From the NCBI GenBank assembly GCA_023426245.1, contig JAFABB010000001.1, positions 85,376-149,375 of the forward strand: 64,000 nt of DNA, given 5' to 3'. This DNA comes from Bacillota bacterium. GTDB taxonomy: Bacteria; Bacillota; UBA4882; UBA8346. Of this stretch, positions 1 through 8,209 are shown one piece after another. Below the pieces are notes generated by a model. The model searched no databases. It was not told the DNA's origin and saw only the letters and a program-made list of their open reading frames with translations. The translations under genes and the position numbers were made by a program. Position 1 is the first letter of the stretch; each line of letters opens with the position of its first letter.

Positions 1-211
1 GAACCGCTTCCACTTCAACATGAATGTTCGGATACTTATGTTCAAAATCTTTAATCCCTTTTAGAATAACCGTTCGCGCAGGTTCTTCCAATACACTGTG
101 TGTAAGATACCGGATAGTTACTTTATCAATTGCAAGAGAATTCACCGTACTCAAAAGCAATAAAGCAATCATACCACTACTGATTAAGGCAAACAGTTTC
201 TTTAGACTCAT
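1..211 (-). CDS. ABC sugar transporter substrate-binding protein, N-terminal fragment
   Basis: Only the first 70 codons lie in the window; the gene runs off the left edge. The peptide opens with a basic, hydrophobic signal sequence (about residues 1-28). It continues into a stretch rich in charged residues ending FEHKYPNIHVEVE, the hallmark of family 1 extracellular sugar-binding proteins, in which a helix followed by YPxIxVE lies close to the N-terminus. The start at 211 has a GGGAGG site 6-7 bases upstream. It follows the enolase-family gene and GntR regulator on the same strand, so it probably begins the uptake module for the sugar acid that the enzyme handles. The substrate is unknown. 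Confidence 0.75.
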   Translation of the reverse strand, partial: MSLKKLFALISSGMIALLLLSTVNSLAIDKVTIRYLTHSVLEEPARTVILKGIKDFEHKYPNIHVEVEAV

Positions 212-388
212 TATAATTCCTCCCTTTTTTTTGCATTTAACCAACCCGCTTTAAGCCGTTTTCTGTTTGTCCATGAACCATCTCCTTTTATGATGCAATA
301 TTATCTTTCTCTTAACGGCTGCAATAAAGCCGGCAATAGCTGGCTGCATTCATTATCATGGAGAGTCTGACAATGAAAAAGTGATAAC

Positions 389-1576
389 TTACCAATCTTG
401 AACCGTGCCGTCCTTACGCCGGGATACCGGTAGGTAACTTCGTTTATAAGGATAACGCGCGGCTGCCGTTTCATCAATTTCACAACCAATTCCAGGCTTG
501 TCGGGAACAGTTAAGTACCCGTCTTTGAAAATCGGCACTGCGGAAAAGACATCTTTAACTTGCGGTTCAAATTGGCATTGCTCTTGAATACCGAAGTTGG
601 TAACCGCCAAATCCAGATGCACATTAGCCAAATGACTGATAGGCGATATATCGGACGGTCCATGCCACGCAGTTTTAATATGATAAATCTCGGCCCAATT
701 GGCAATCTTTCTGGCTTCGGTAACTCCTCCAATATGGCTAATATCACAACGAATGTAGTCGATGAGTTGTTTTTCAAAAAGTGTTGTACAATCCCATTTT
801 GTATTAAATAGCTCACCCATGGCAATAGGAATTGCTGCGCCTTGCCGAATGACACTAAAACTTTCTTTATGTTCAGGCCGCAAAGGATCTTCTAAAAAGA
901 ATAACTGATATGGCTCTAAATCTTTAGCCAAAATTTTGGCCTCTACCGGGGTCAAACGTTCATGAACATCATGAAGTAGTTCCAATTCAAATCCCACTTC
1001 CGCGCGTAAATACTCCAGCAATCGCGGAATTGTCTGTAGGTAAGGACGGGGTTCCCATTCCTCAACAAACGGCAGATCGCCCGGATCATTTTCAATTCCA
1101 TATGTCCCTACACATCCCGGAATGCCCACTTGAACTCTGAGGGCTTTATACCCCCGTTCCATATATTGAACAACATTGGCAGCAACTTCCTTAAAATCCC
1201 GGCCGGAAACATGGGTATAACATAAAACCTTATTCCGGCTTTTCCCGCCAAGAAGAGAATATAACGGTAGATTACTCTTTTTACCCTTAATGTCCCATAG
1301 CGCCATGTCAATTCCAGCTAAAGCGGTCATTAAGACTGGGCCTCCCCGCCAATATGTTCCGCGAAAGATATATTGCCAAGTGTCCTCAATCCGATCCGGG
1401 TCGGTATCCTGCAAAAGTGGAGCAATATGTTTATCCAATATTTCGGCTACAGCCAGTTCTCTTCCATTGAGCGTCGCATCGCCGAACCCACTGATTCCTT
1501 CATCCGTTTCAATCTTGACGAGGACATAATTTCTTCCCGGACAAGTCACGATCGCTTTAACATTAGTTATTTTCAA
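389..1576 (-). CDS. Enolase-superfamily sugar-acid dehydratase (mannonate dehydratase/RspA type)
   Basis: A 395-residue mandelate racemase/muconate lactonizing enzyme family protein, close to the usual ~400-residue length of the ManD/RspA group. Visible motifs: DVHERLTP (metal-binding Asp plus catalytic His region), LEDP and MGELFN (second and third metal-ligand acids), and WHGPSDISP near the C-terminal end of the barrel. These are typical of D-mannonate/D-gluconate dehydratases, which convert a C6 sugar acid to its 2-keto-3-deoxy form using Mg2+. The start is a TTG at 1576 with GGAG 8 bases upstream. It lies between a FadR-type regulator and a sugar-binding protein, fitting hexuronate or aldonate catabolism. 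Exact substrate cannot be read from sequence, since many family members are promiscuous or inactive on mannonate. Confidence 0.85.
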   Translation of the reverse strand: MKITNVKAIVTCPGRNYVLVKIETDEGISGFGDATLNGRELAVAEILDKHIAPLLQDTDPDRIEDTWQYIFRGTYWRGGPVLMTALAGIDMALWDIKGKKSNLPLYSLLGGKSRNKVLCYTHVSGRDFKEVAANVVQYMERGYKALRVQVGIPGCVGTYGIENDPGDLPFVEEWEPRPYLQTIPRLLEYLRAEVGFELELLHDVHERLTPVEAKILAKDLEPYQLFFLEDPLRPEHKESFSVIRQGAAIPIAMGELFNTKWDCTTLFEKQLIDYIRCDISHIGGVTEARKIANWAEIYHIKTAWHGPSDISPISHLANVHLDLAVTNFGIQEQCQFEPQVKDVFSAVPIFKDGYLTVPDKPGIGCEIDETAAARYPYKRSYLPVSRRKDGTVQDW

Positions 1577-1719
1577 ATTCTTTTCTCCTTTTTATGCGAT
1601 TTGGCATTTCATAAACTTGATTTTGCCCGTAAAGTAATGATTCACCTTCTTTCGCCAATGATAATGGAATTCGAATCCGTAAACTTGTTGGTTGTTCTAC
1701 AAGTTACAATAAAAAATTA

Positions 1720-2424
1720 CTACTCTTCCTTTTTAGAGAGATGACTGTTAAATTCTAATTTTACTTGCGCGATATCATTTTTAGAAAGCGTCCTAGCCAA
1801 TTCATCATCCCTATTTTTGATTGCCTTTAATAAATTGCAATGTCCATCAATGCTCCGTGTTATATCGCCTACGCGATTCATTTCCTCCAAATGCCGGTAC
1901 AAAAATTCTTTTAATCGCAACATCGCCTTATAAAAGACTCTATTTTGAGAAGCTTTAACGATGCTTAAATGAAATTGATAATCAGCAATTGAATATTTTT
2001 TATAATCGTCCAAACTAGCAACCATATTATCGAAGGCTTTTTGGATCTGATTCAAATTTTCTTCCGTAGCCAATTTCGCAGCCAAACTAGCACTTTCATT
2101 CTCAATAATACCCCGGAAATCAATGATATCAAGCATTTCTTCTTTATCTAATGAAATCAAAGGGATAAAACTATCAATATAACTATCGGTAAAGGATTTA
2201 AAAATAAAGGTACCCTTACCTTGTTGGGTAGTTACGGCCCCAATTGTCTTCAATTTTTGAATGGCACCGCGAACTGTGTTGCGGCTTACATTAAACATCT
2301 TACAAAGTTCGTTTTCGGATGGAATTTTATCCCCGGCATTCCATTCCCCGCTGATAATTTGATCTTTCATCAATTCGAAGACTTTTTCAACCCGATCAAT
2401 TCTTTCAATGGAAACGCTATTCAT
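1720..2424 (-). CDS. GntR family transcriptional regulator, FadR (FCD) subfamily
   Basis: A 234-residue cytoplasmic regulator. Residues ~12-80 form the GntR winged helix (GDKIPSENELCKMFNVSRNTVRGAIQKL). Residues ~95-225 form an all-helical FCD ligand domain with the expected acidic and histidine positions (DFRGIIENE, FHLSIVKAS, DGHCNLLKAI), which in this family bind a metal and a sugar acid or other carboxylate. The start at 2424 has AGAGG 5 bases upstream. It heads an operon with the enolase-family dehydratase and a sugar-binding protein and most likely controls them in response to the sugar acid. Two perfect inverted repeats directly upstream suggest autoregulation. Confidence 0.88.
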   Translation of the reverse strand: MNSVSIERIDRVEKVFELMKDQIISGEWNAGDKIPSENELCKMFNVSRNTVRGAIQKLKTIGAVTTQQGKGTFIFKSFTDSYIDSFIPLISLDKEEMLDIIDFRGIIENESASLAAKLATEENLNQIQKAFDNMVASLDDYKKYSIADYQFHLSIVKASQNRVFYKAMLRLKEFLYRHLEEMNRVGDITRSIDGHCNLLKAIKNRDDELARTLSKNDIAQVKLEFNSHLSKKEE

Positions 2425-2437
2425 GAATACCTCTATT

Positions 2438-2478
2438 GTAGAATCAAATTTCTACGGTAATTCAAATAAAATTACCGT
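2438..2478. promoter_or_regulatory. Candidate GntR operators: two inverted repeats upstream of the regulator gene
   Basis: Two perfect palindromic sites abut one another just upstream of the regulator start at 2424. Site 1 is GTAGAA-N6-TTCTAC at 2438-2455. Site 2 has 9-bp arms, ACGGTAATT and AATTACCGT, separated by 7 bases at 2454-2478. A further GTAGAA half-site follows at about 2493. Position and symmetry suit dimeric repressor binding; the assignment to this regulator is inferred. Confidence 0.5.
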
Positions 2479-2579
2479 GAAAAAATCAACTTGTAGAATG
2501 TTTAACATCTAAATGAATTTTACCACATTCTGGCCAATAAAACAAGTATCGATAGGAACTTCCTTAATTTTGAATCCAC

Positions 2580-2840
2580 TTTTAATCGATATTAGGTGTT
2601 ACCTCATCCCGACCTCAAACGGCATCCTTGATGCCGGGTATGGGCCGATAGTATCAAACCGAACAAGCTGATGAACAGCTATCGAGCTATCAACGAATGC
2701 TGTTGGATGAGACGGTTCAGGAGTTCAGGCTACGGTTGGCCTATTCACCAACCTCCGGCTGCTGCGCGCTTAAAAGCGCAACCCCCCTCAATGAAAGCCG
2801 CCATCTGGGACAGGGGAGGAGTGCCATAAACCGTTACCTT
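2580..2840. other. Hairpin-rich intergenic region without a credible gene
   Basis: The gap between the GntR gene and the ferredoxin remnant holds no convincing coding sequence. It does hold several tight hairpins: GGCATC-CTT-GATGCC at 2621-2635, AGCTG-ATGAA-CAGCT near 2669-2683, GGTTGG-N8-CCAACC at 2734-2753, and GCGCT-TAAA-AGCGC at 2766-2779. The short plus-strand reading frame at 2697-2912 has no domain signal and I do not call it. The area could be a structured RNA or the remnant of an element. From 2840 to 3059 I see nothing. Confidence 0.3.
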
Positions 2841-3059
2841 ATGATAGGTTATCTCTATATCAAAACTTTTTTAATACCATCCCAAATTCAATCTTACCAC
2901 TATTTCCGTTAAAAATTACCCCTTGCCCAAGATTGTAACGTCAGAATGAAACCGCGCTTAAACAAAGCTTGCAGGGAACACGGGGTTAGGGCAAGAAGCC
3001 TACTCGCCATCCTATTTTTCGAATACCCAGTCATCCTGCCAATTCAGGGGTAACTGTTC

Positions 3060-3725
3060 TTACATTTTGACAGTACTCCGGCGCCCTTTATAACGGTTGA
3101 GCACTTTCGTGCCTTGATAATCAATGGCATTTTGCGGGCAAAGGTTGATACACTTTTGGCAGTGAAAACATTTTCCAATATCGAATGTGGGCTGGTTCTC
3201 CATGCTGATCGCATGAACCGGGCAGGTTTCAACACAATAACCGCCCTGGATACACCTTTTTTCATCAATTACTTTCGTTAACAACGATCGGTTTAAATCC
3301 GACACCAACGGCTTTACCATTTTTCTGGACAGCCATTTTCGCAAGCTGCTGTCATGCAGTTTATAAGTTCGATTTACCCTATAATTCTCGCAAATTGTAT
3401 TCAATTCTCCGGCAAACCTCTGCAATACTTTTTCATCCCGCTTATCCGGGCGGTTTTTACCGAAAGAAGAAGCAAAAAATATAGACATGAACCGATTTAA
3501 AAATAACTTTCGGACATACGGATGGCTGGCTTCCCCGTAAAATCCCAATTGGGCGATGACTTTAATATTTTTTGATTCAAGCAATTCACGAAAATTTTCC
3601 CGGCTTCCCCAATAACCAATTGAAAGCAATTTAAAGCATGGGCATAAAATTGTAAATCCCAGCCGCTGTTTTTCTGAAGCCGGAATTTTCTTGATAAAAT
3701 CAATCATTATCTGCGCGGGATATCC
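3060..3725 (-). pseudogene. EFR1-type flavodoxin/ferredoxin, N-terminally truncated
   Basis: The C-terminus carries two 4Fe-4S motifs (CIQGGYCVETCP and CFHCQKCINLCP), and the preceding ~150 residues resemble the later half of the flavodoxin-like domain of EFR1 proteins (YPAQIMIDFIKKIP, then a TILCPCFKLLSIGY strand). The N-terminal FMN-binding part (start of the Rossmann-like fold with its phosphate loop) is missing. The reading frame can be opened upstream to 3758, but those residues do not resemble the family and overlap the opposite-strand gene. Homology stops at about 3725, where a truncated radical SAM gene begins on the other strand, so I read this as a rearrangement scar. Probably non-functional, although the ferredoxin domain could still be made. 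Confidence 0.65.
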
Positions 3726-4359
3726 AATGAATGCACTTAATCTTCTTGTGGAAGCCAATATTTACACCACAGTTACGCTCTGCATCACCAATGATTTGCT
3801 AAAATCCGACGATATTTTCTCTTATCTCGATTTTGTAACTAAATTAGCGGTTGATGAAATTAGAATCATTCTGCCGATTCCTCAAGGGAATCTTGAAGGC
3901 AAAAACTATAAACCATTATATATCGATGCCATGAAGACTCTCCGTAAATTCAAGACAGACACTCTTAATAATCCGGAATATCCAAGCATCCTTTTATTTT
4001 GTGATTATGAAAGTCAAGATTGTTTAGGTTGCGGGGCCGGTTGCCACCTCATTTCCATTAATAACGACGGTATTGTAACACCCTGCGTGGCAGTTCCCCT
4101 CGTATTCGGAAATATCTACGATAAAAGTTTAAAAGATATTTATCTTAGCATGGGAAATTATTTTAAAAACTCCGGCTTAACTTGTTATGGGCGGAAAGTC
4201 GGAAAAGCCATGAAACAAATTGCAGCCGATGGCGATAAAAAGCCATATTCGATTGAACTTTCAGAGCTCTTGGCATCCCAATGCGTAGTTCAGGGAAAAA
4301 GAGGAAAATTCTTCGAAGCCGCCGCCAATTTCAACAGGGAGGTATCCATTAATGAGTAA
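3726..4359 (+). pseudogene. Radical SAM/SPASM protein, N-terminally truncated
   Basis: The product begins in the middle of a radical SAM barrel (ALNLLVEANIYTTVTLCITN, then DEIRIILPIPQGN) and ends in a SPASM-type cluster domain (CLGCGAGCHLISINNDGIVTPC, NIYDKSLKDIYLS, LTCYGRKVGK). The N-terminal CxxxCxxC that binds the SAM-cleaving cluster is absent, as are roughly the first 150-170 residues usual for the family. An open frame reaches back to 3691, but that stretch overlaps the truncated ferredoxin on the opposite strand. The 3' end overlaps the start of the KAS III-like gene by 8 bases (ATGAGTAA), typical of a translationally coupled pair, so the two once worked together. Likely inactive now. 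Confidence 0.65.
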
Positions 4360-5400
4360 GAGCGCGCGAATCATTGGGGTCGGAGGTTACAAGCCGCCCA
4401 AATTAACCAATGAAGAGTATCTTGAGATTTTTGGCAAAAAAGCCCGCATCATCTCGGAAAAAATTCCCCATGCCAGCCGCTTCAGCTTAATTGATCTTTC
4501 TACTGGAAAAATTGAAACGACCAATACGGAAATGGCTTTTGAAGCAGCCAAGGCCGCGCTCGGCATGGCCGGAATCAACGAAAACAATATTGAGATGATC
4601 ATATACTCTTCAGCTACTCCCGATTATTTATTACCGCCCTGTTTTACGATCTTACAGGAAAAGCTGGGCATTGCAGAATGTATGGGCTTCGACATTCGGT
4701 CAGGCTGTTCCGGCTTTGGCGCGGCGATGATCACTGCCCAACAGTACATTCAAACCGGAATGGTCCACCGCGTGCTGGTAATAGGTTCTGAAGTCTCATC
4801 CAGCAGGTTTTCTTTTCTCTTCGAACATGATAAAAAAGACTTTCCATTAAAAGCTTTATATAACTTGATGCTTTTTGGAGATGGTGCCGGAGCCGTGATT
4901 CTTGAAGGATGCGCTACGGAAGACGAGGGTATTTTTTATTCCCAATTGGATCCACAAGACCGTTTGTCCCTTTTGGGTCAATAATGCCCGTCGGGGGTTC
5001 GGTTGATCCCTATCCCACAAGTTCAATTGACAAAGAGCAATGGCCGCTATCCCAAGCCGGTCCCCAAACCGAAACGACCATTCCCGAAGTATTGGTTGAG
5101 GCTATCCAAAAGTTCATAAGACAGACCCATATGTCGCTGAGTCAATTCAATCATATCATCTTACCGGTAGACTCTGAAAAAATGCTGGATAAAATCGTCG
5201 ATCAGTTACCCGGATTAAACCTGGAACGAATCATTAGCATCAGCCCGGAAGGCGGAAGCCTGGCCAATGCCGCCGTCCCTCTCACCTTAGTGAAAGCGAA
5301 GGAGGAACAACGCTTCAAGAAAGGAGACAAAATCTTAATTTACGCCGCAGAAAACACCCAGTGGCAACATGGAGTGATCGGGCTCAACTGGAGTTTGTAA
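4352..5400 (+). pseudogene. Ketoacyl-ACP synthase III-like protein with an internal frameshift
   Basis: The first 210 codons match a thiolase-fold KAS III: ATPDYLLPP, the nucleophile region RSGCSGFGAA, and LMLFGDGAGAVILEG. A stop follows at 4982-4984. The matching C-terminal half continues in another frame from about 4975 (GSIMPVGGSVDP onward) to 5400, so one base appears lost near the TTTTGGG run at 4971-4977. Joined, the product would be ~349 residues, normal for the family. In the C-terminal half the usual HQAN histidine and GNTSAAS asparagine are not seen; the equivalent segments read ILPVDSEK and GGSLANAAVP. Hence even an intact protein would be a non-canonical condensing enzyme. The locus once paired it with a radical SAM protein. 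Sequencing error remains possible for the frameshift. Confidence 0.65.
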
Positions 5401-5417
5401 TAGACCATTTTTTCTAT

Positions 5418-5443
5418 AAAAAAATCCAGGCTATTCGCCTGGA
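5418..5443 (-). terminator. Rho-independent terminator
   Basis: On the minus strand a perfect 7-bp stem TCCAGGC/GCCTGGA with a 5-base loop is followed by seven T residues. It lies 46 bases after the stop of the small membrane protein gene at 5489-5812 and also between two convergent genes. Confidence 0.8.
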
Positions 5444-5488
5444 AAGTCCATAATATGGAATCCTTGGTTTTCGGTTATAAACTGAAAA

Positions 5489-5812
5489 TTAGTTCCTTTC
5501 ATCCAGCCGGATCACAATGCCCCCGGCCATCCGGGCAAAGCCGTTATAAAGTAAGGCAGCGATCACCGCCGTCAATCCCGATAATAAACCATAGACAATA
5601 CTTCCGAATATGGCTCCCATGATAATGGCCAAAATTTGCAATAGTCCGGTGTGTTCCAAACTAGCAATCCCCAGTTGAAGTCCAATGCTGTTCAAACAGG
5701 TGCCGATGAGAATTGCAATTAAGCCCAGAACCAAGCCCAAAACCAATCCTAGTAAAAAGAACAATTTAAATGCGGATCCCGGACTGATTCTCTCAATTTC
5801 ATAGTTCTTCAT
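5489..5812 (-). CDS. Small membrane protein, DUF3566-like
   Basis: A 107-residue protein with a short polar N-terminus (MKNYEIERISPGSAFKLF), a long hydrophobic, glycine/leucine-rich first helix (about 17-42), a second membrane stretch (about 55-92) and a polar tail (RLDERN). The opening IxRISPxSxFKL before the first helix recalls DUF3566-type membrane proteins; this match is by eye and tentative. A GGGGGCGGG stretch just upstream of 5812 could serve as the ribosome binding site. The gene stands alone and ends in a clear terminator. Function unknown. Confidence 0.6.
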   Translation of the reverse strand: MKNYEIERISPGSAFKLFFLLGLVLGLVLGLIAILIGTCLNSIGLQLGIASLEHTGLLQILAIIMGAIFGSIVYGLLSGLTAVIAALLYNGFARMAGGIVIRLDERN

Positions 5813-5960
5813 TCGCCCGCCCCCGTTTAACAGCCTATCAAAATATATGGGGACCGGCTCATTTTTATTCCAAAAAACCGGAATGAAGTTTGAGAAAGTT
5901 CATTATGGCATTCTTCATCCTATCGGTACCTGGGTTATAATTTAAAAGAAAAGACCGATC

Positions 5961-5980
5961 AACCACGAAATACACGAAAG
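5961..5980. repeat. Short CACGAAA-type intergenic repeat
   Basis: The non-coding stretch 5813-6054 contains a tandem-like CCACGAAATACACGAAA motif. Comparable ACACGAAA and CACAGAG runs recur in intergenic DNA of many environmental bacteria. Nothing else is seen in this gap. Confidence 0.35.
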
Positions 5981-6054
5981 GGCATGAAAAAGAGCTGACA
6001 GTCAAGGCCGACACATTAAATCGACTTATATTTCGTGATTTTAACATATCCCGC

Positions 6055-6696
6055 TCAGGCCATTACCGATTTTAAATCGAGATAGAATTTATCGAGAGTC
6101 ATTCCGAGACACATTCCAATTGATATATTTGCGCAATTTTCTATTGTATCAAATATACTTCCTTCATACCCCTCATCCGTTCCACTTGTGATATAAACCT
6201 CTTCATAGATCTTATCAAGAACAACTTTATCGTTTATAGTGACAAGAAAACCTATTCTGACTTTTGCTTCACATTTCTCCCAAATAAAACCGGTAACACA
6301 TGGGTAAAATACCTCCAGAGTCGGCTTGATAACTAATTTACCTAGCCCTGCCTCTGAATTATTTGTATTCATACCGAAAGATCGAAAGTCATTCTTCATC
6401 TTGGTAATTATAATATCGCTTAAAGAGGCATCCCAAAAATCATTATATTTCTCGACTTTTATTCCACCCGTAACTGTTTCCCCAATAAAATTGTCCCTTT
6501 TGTCTTCCAGATTAAGGACTTCAATTGCCCGTGTGAACTGTCCATCGATTTTGACGCGCGTTGGGCTATTATGAAATGTCGGATGTTGATGGAATAGTCG
6601 CGTAAAGAGTCTATTATTGGATATAGCATTTGCATCATCCATAAAAAGAGAAAAGGCAGAGATAAAAACAAGCAGTAACAATATTGACTTTTTCAT
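6055..6696 (-). CDS. Exported protein of unknown function
   Basis: About 213 residues. I choose the ATG at 6696 because GGGGAG sits 6 bases before it; the longer frame would need a TTG and would run through that site. Residues 1-24 (MKKSILLLLVFISAFSLFMDDANA) form a signal peptide with a signal peptidase I type end. The mature part is mixed alpha/beta, with IKVEKYNDFWDASLSDIIITKMKNDF near residues 80-105 and a C-terminal repeat of Asp/Glu/Tyr-rich strands. The shape faintly resembles YajG-type periplasmic proteins, but there is no lipobox cysteine. Four cysteines in the C-terminal half could form disulfides. Monocistronic. I do not recognise the family. Confidence 0.6.
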   Translation of the reverse strand: MKKSILLLLVFISAFSLFMDDANAISNNRLFTRLFHQHPTFHNSPTRVKIDGQFTRAIEVLNLEDKRDNFIGETVTGGIKVEKYNDFWDASLSDIIITKMKNDFRSFGMNTNNSEAGLGKLVIKPTLEVFYPCVTGFIWEKCEAKVRIGFLVTINDKVVLDKIYEEVYITSGTDEGYEGSIFDTIENCANISIGMCLGMTLDKFYLDLKSVMA

Positions 6697-6878
6697 AAAT
6701 TTTCTCCCCGATTTAGACAAATTAAATACAATAAAATTTTATCATATTTTTCGAATTCGTAAATAATAAAATCGGGGACTTTTATAATAACATTTCTAAA
6801 AAAATAGGTTTGTCCTCTAACTGTTTTACGCGAAACATTGTATCCGTCATTTTGTTTACTATAACAACTTCCAATATA

Positions 6879-8081
6879 TTATAAAATTAAAAACTCCGAT
6901 GAACACTGGGTCAGCAACTCAGGCTCCCCCTCCCGGATTACCAGCGTATCTTCAATCCCCACCACTCCGGTGCCCGGAAGGGCTACTTTCGGTTCCACCG
7001 CCACCACCATTCCCGCTTCCAGCGGATATTCCATTTTAGGGGCCAGGAAAGGAGGTTCATCCAATTCCAAGCCGACACCGTGGCCTACAAACCGGACTTT
7101 TTCAGGTCCCAGTCCCATAAATTCTTTCTCATAACCAAGTTCCGCAGCGCGCCCGGAAGCCCGCTCAAAAACCTCAAGCCAAGGGATCCCCGGTTTTAAG
7201 CATTCTAAAATAACCCCTTCCACCTCCACCATGGCTTGATATGCCTTTAACACCTCGGACGGGGGATTACCCCAACTGAACATCCGGGTCTGGTCAACAT
7301 GATAACCTTCAAAAACCAGGGCATAATCCAAAAGCACCGGGGCGTTTTCAGGAATTACCTTCATCGCGGCCCCATAGGGAACCGCTTTGGAAGTTCCGAT
7401 CCCGGCGCAAATCCCATCAAACTTGGTTCCTGCCAGCGTGTTTTCCCCCGCCGAACAGACTCCCAGACATTCGATTCCTTCCTTGCGGCAACGCACCAAG
7501 AGCCCGTGACCGTGAAGACGTAGATAATTTTCAATCACCGCGCTTAATTCCAACTCTGTCATGCTGGGCCTGAATTCTTCCTTCACAAGCTCCGGCAAAT
7601 GGGCTATTATTTTGCCTGCCGCAGCCTGGATTGAGATCTCGCTCTCGGATTTGACCAAGCGTAACCTCCGGATATCAAAGGATAAGTCGATAATCCTGGC
7701 CCCGCCGCATAATTGCTGAAAACGATCTACCGTGGTATAGGAAGTGGCATCCAGCGTGAACCCGATTTGCTTTGTGGCGTCGGTTTTATACGGCTCCAGC
7801 AGCCTCATTAAATCCTTGGAATTATAAAATGCTCCCAGCTCAATACTGCCGGCCTCTTCCCGGATCCGTTTCAGAGATTTCCGGGCCAGGATGAGGGGTT
7901 TTCCCTTATCCGGGACCAATAAGTACAATGGCTGCAGTGAACCGGTATAATAATAAATGTCGGAATTTTGCGTGAGAATTGCCAAAGCAACCTCTCTTTG
8001 GCACAATAGATTTTGGAGTCCAGCGATGCGTTCCGAAAATTCCCCAGTCCTAAAGGATGTCATGTCAAACCCTGCTTTCAT
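6879..8081 (-). CDS. M24 family metallopeptidase (Xaa-Pro dipeptidase-like)
   Basis: A 400-residue creatinase/aminopeptidase P fold protein. Residues ~15-140 form the N-terminal creatinase domain (LTQNSDIYYYTGSLQPLYLLVP). Residues ~165-395 form the pita-bread domain with its metal ligands: LLDYALVFEGYHVDQTR (first Asp, then Asp of DQTR), FVGHGVGLELDEPP (His), VAVEPKVALPG (Glu) and GVVGIEDTLVI (Glu). This layout fits a cytoplasmic dimetal prolidase. Two starts are plausible: ATG at 8081 with AAGG 10 bases upstream, or ATG at 8063 with AGGG 6-7 bases upstream. It follows glyA on the same strand, but a terminator lies between, so it is probably transcribed separately. Confidence 0.88.
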   Translation of the reverse strand: MKAGFDMTSFRTGEFSERIAGLQNLLCQREVALAILTQNSDIYYYTGSLQPLYLLVPDKGKPLILARKSLKRIREEAGSIELGAFYNSKDLMRLLEPYKTDATKQIGFTLDATSYTTVDRFQQLCGGARIIDLSFDIRRLRLVKSESEISIQAAAGKIIAHLPELVKEEFRPSMTELELSAVIENYLRLHGHGLLVRCRKEGIECLGVCSAGENTLAGTKFDGICAGIGTSKAVPYGAAMKVIPENAPVLLDYALVFEGYHVDQTRMFSWGNPPSEVLKAYQAMVEVEGVILECLKPGIPWLEVFERASGRAAELGYEKEFMGLGPEKVRFVGHGVGLELDEPPFLAPKMEYPLEAGMVVAVEPKVALPGTGVVGIEDTLVIREGEPELLTQCSSEFLIL

Positions 8082-8095
8082 TGAATTTTAACCTT

Positions 8096-8142
8096 ATAAA
8101 AAAATTGGCGCGTACTCTTTTGCAAGATTAGTCGCCAATTTC
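8096..8142 (-). terminator. Rho-independent terminator after glyA
   Basis: On the minus strand, AAATTGGCG and CGCCAATTT pair across a 22-base loop and are followed by a run of T. It lies between the glyA stop (8210) and the peptidase start (8081). Confidence 0.7.
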
Positions 8143-8209
8143 CAGTTTCCTTCTTATAGAACCAAACCTGCGCCTTGATAGGTTGCGCAGACTTGGCTTA
8201 AAAAAATTC

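Noticed and set aside
2697..2912. 71-codon plus-strand reading frame in the hairpin-rich gap
   Set aside because: No ribosome binding site, no domain signal, and it spans palindromic non-coding structure.
4971..4984. Programmed -1 frameshifting in the KAS III-like gene
   Set aside because: No canonical X-XXY-YYZ slippery heptamer in the original frame and no obvious downstream pseudoknot; indel or decay is simpler.
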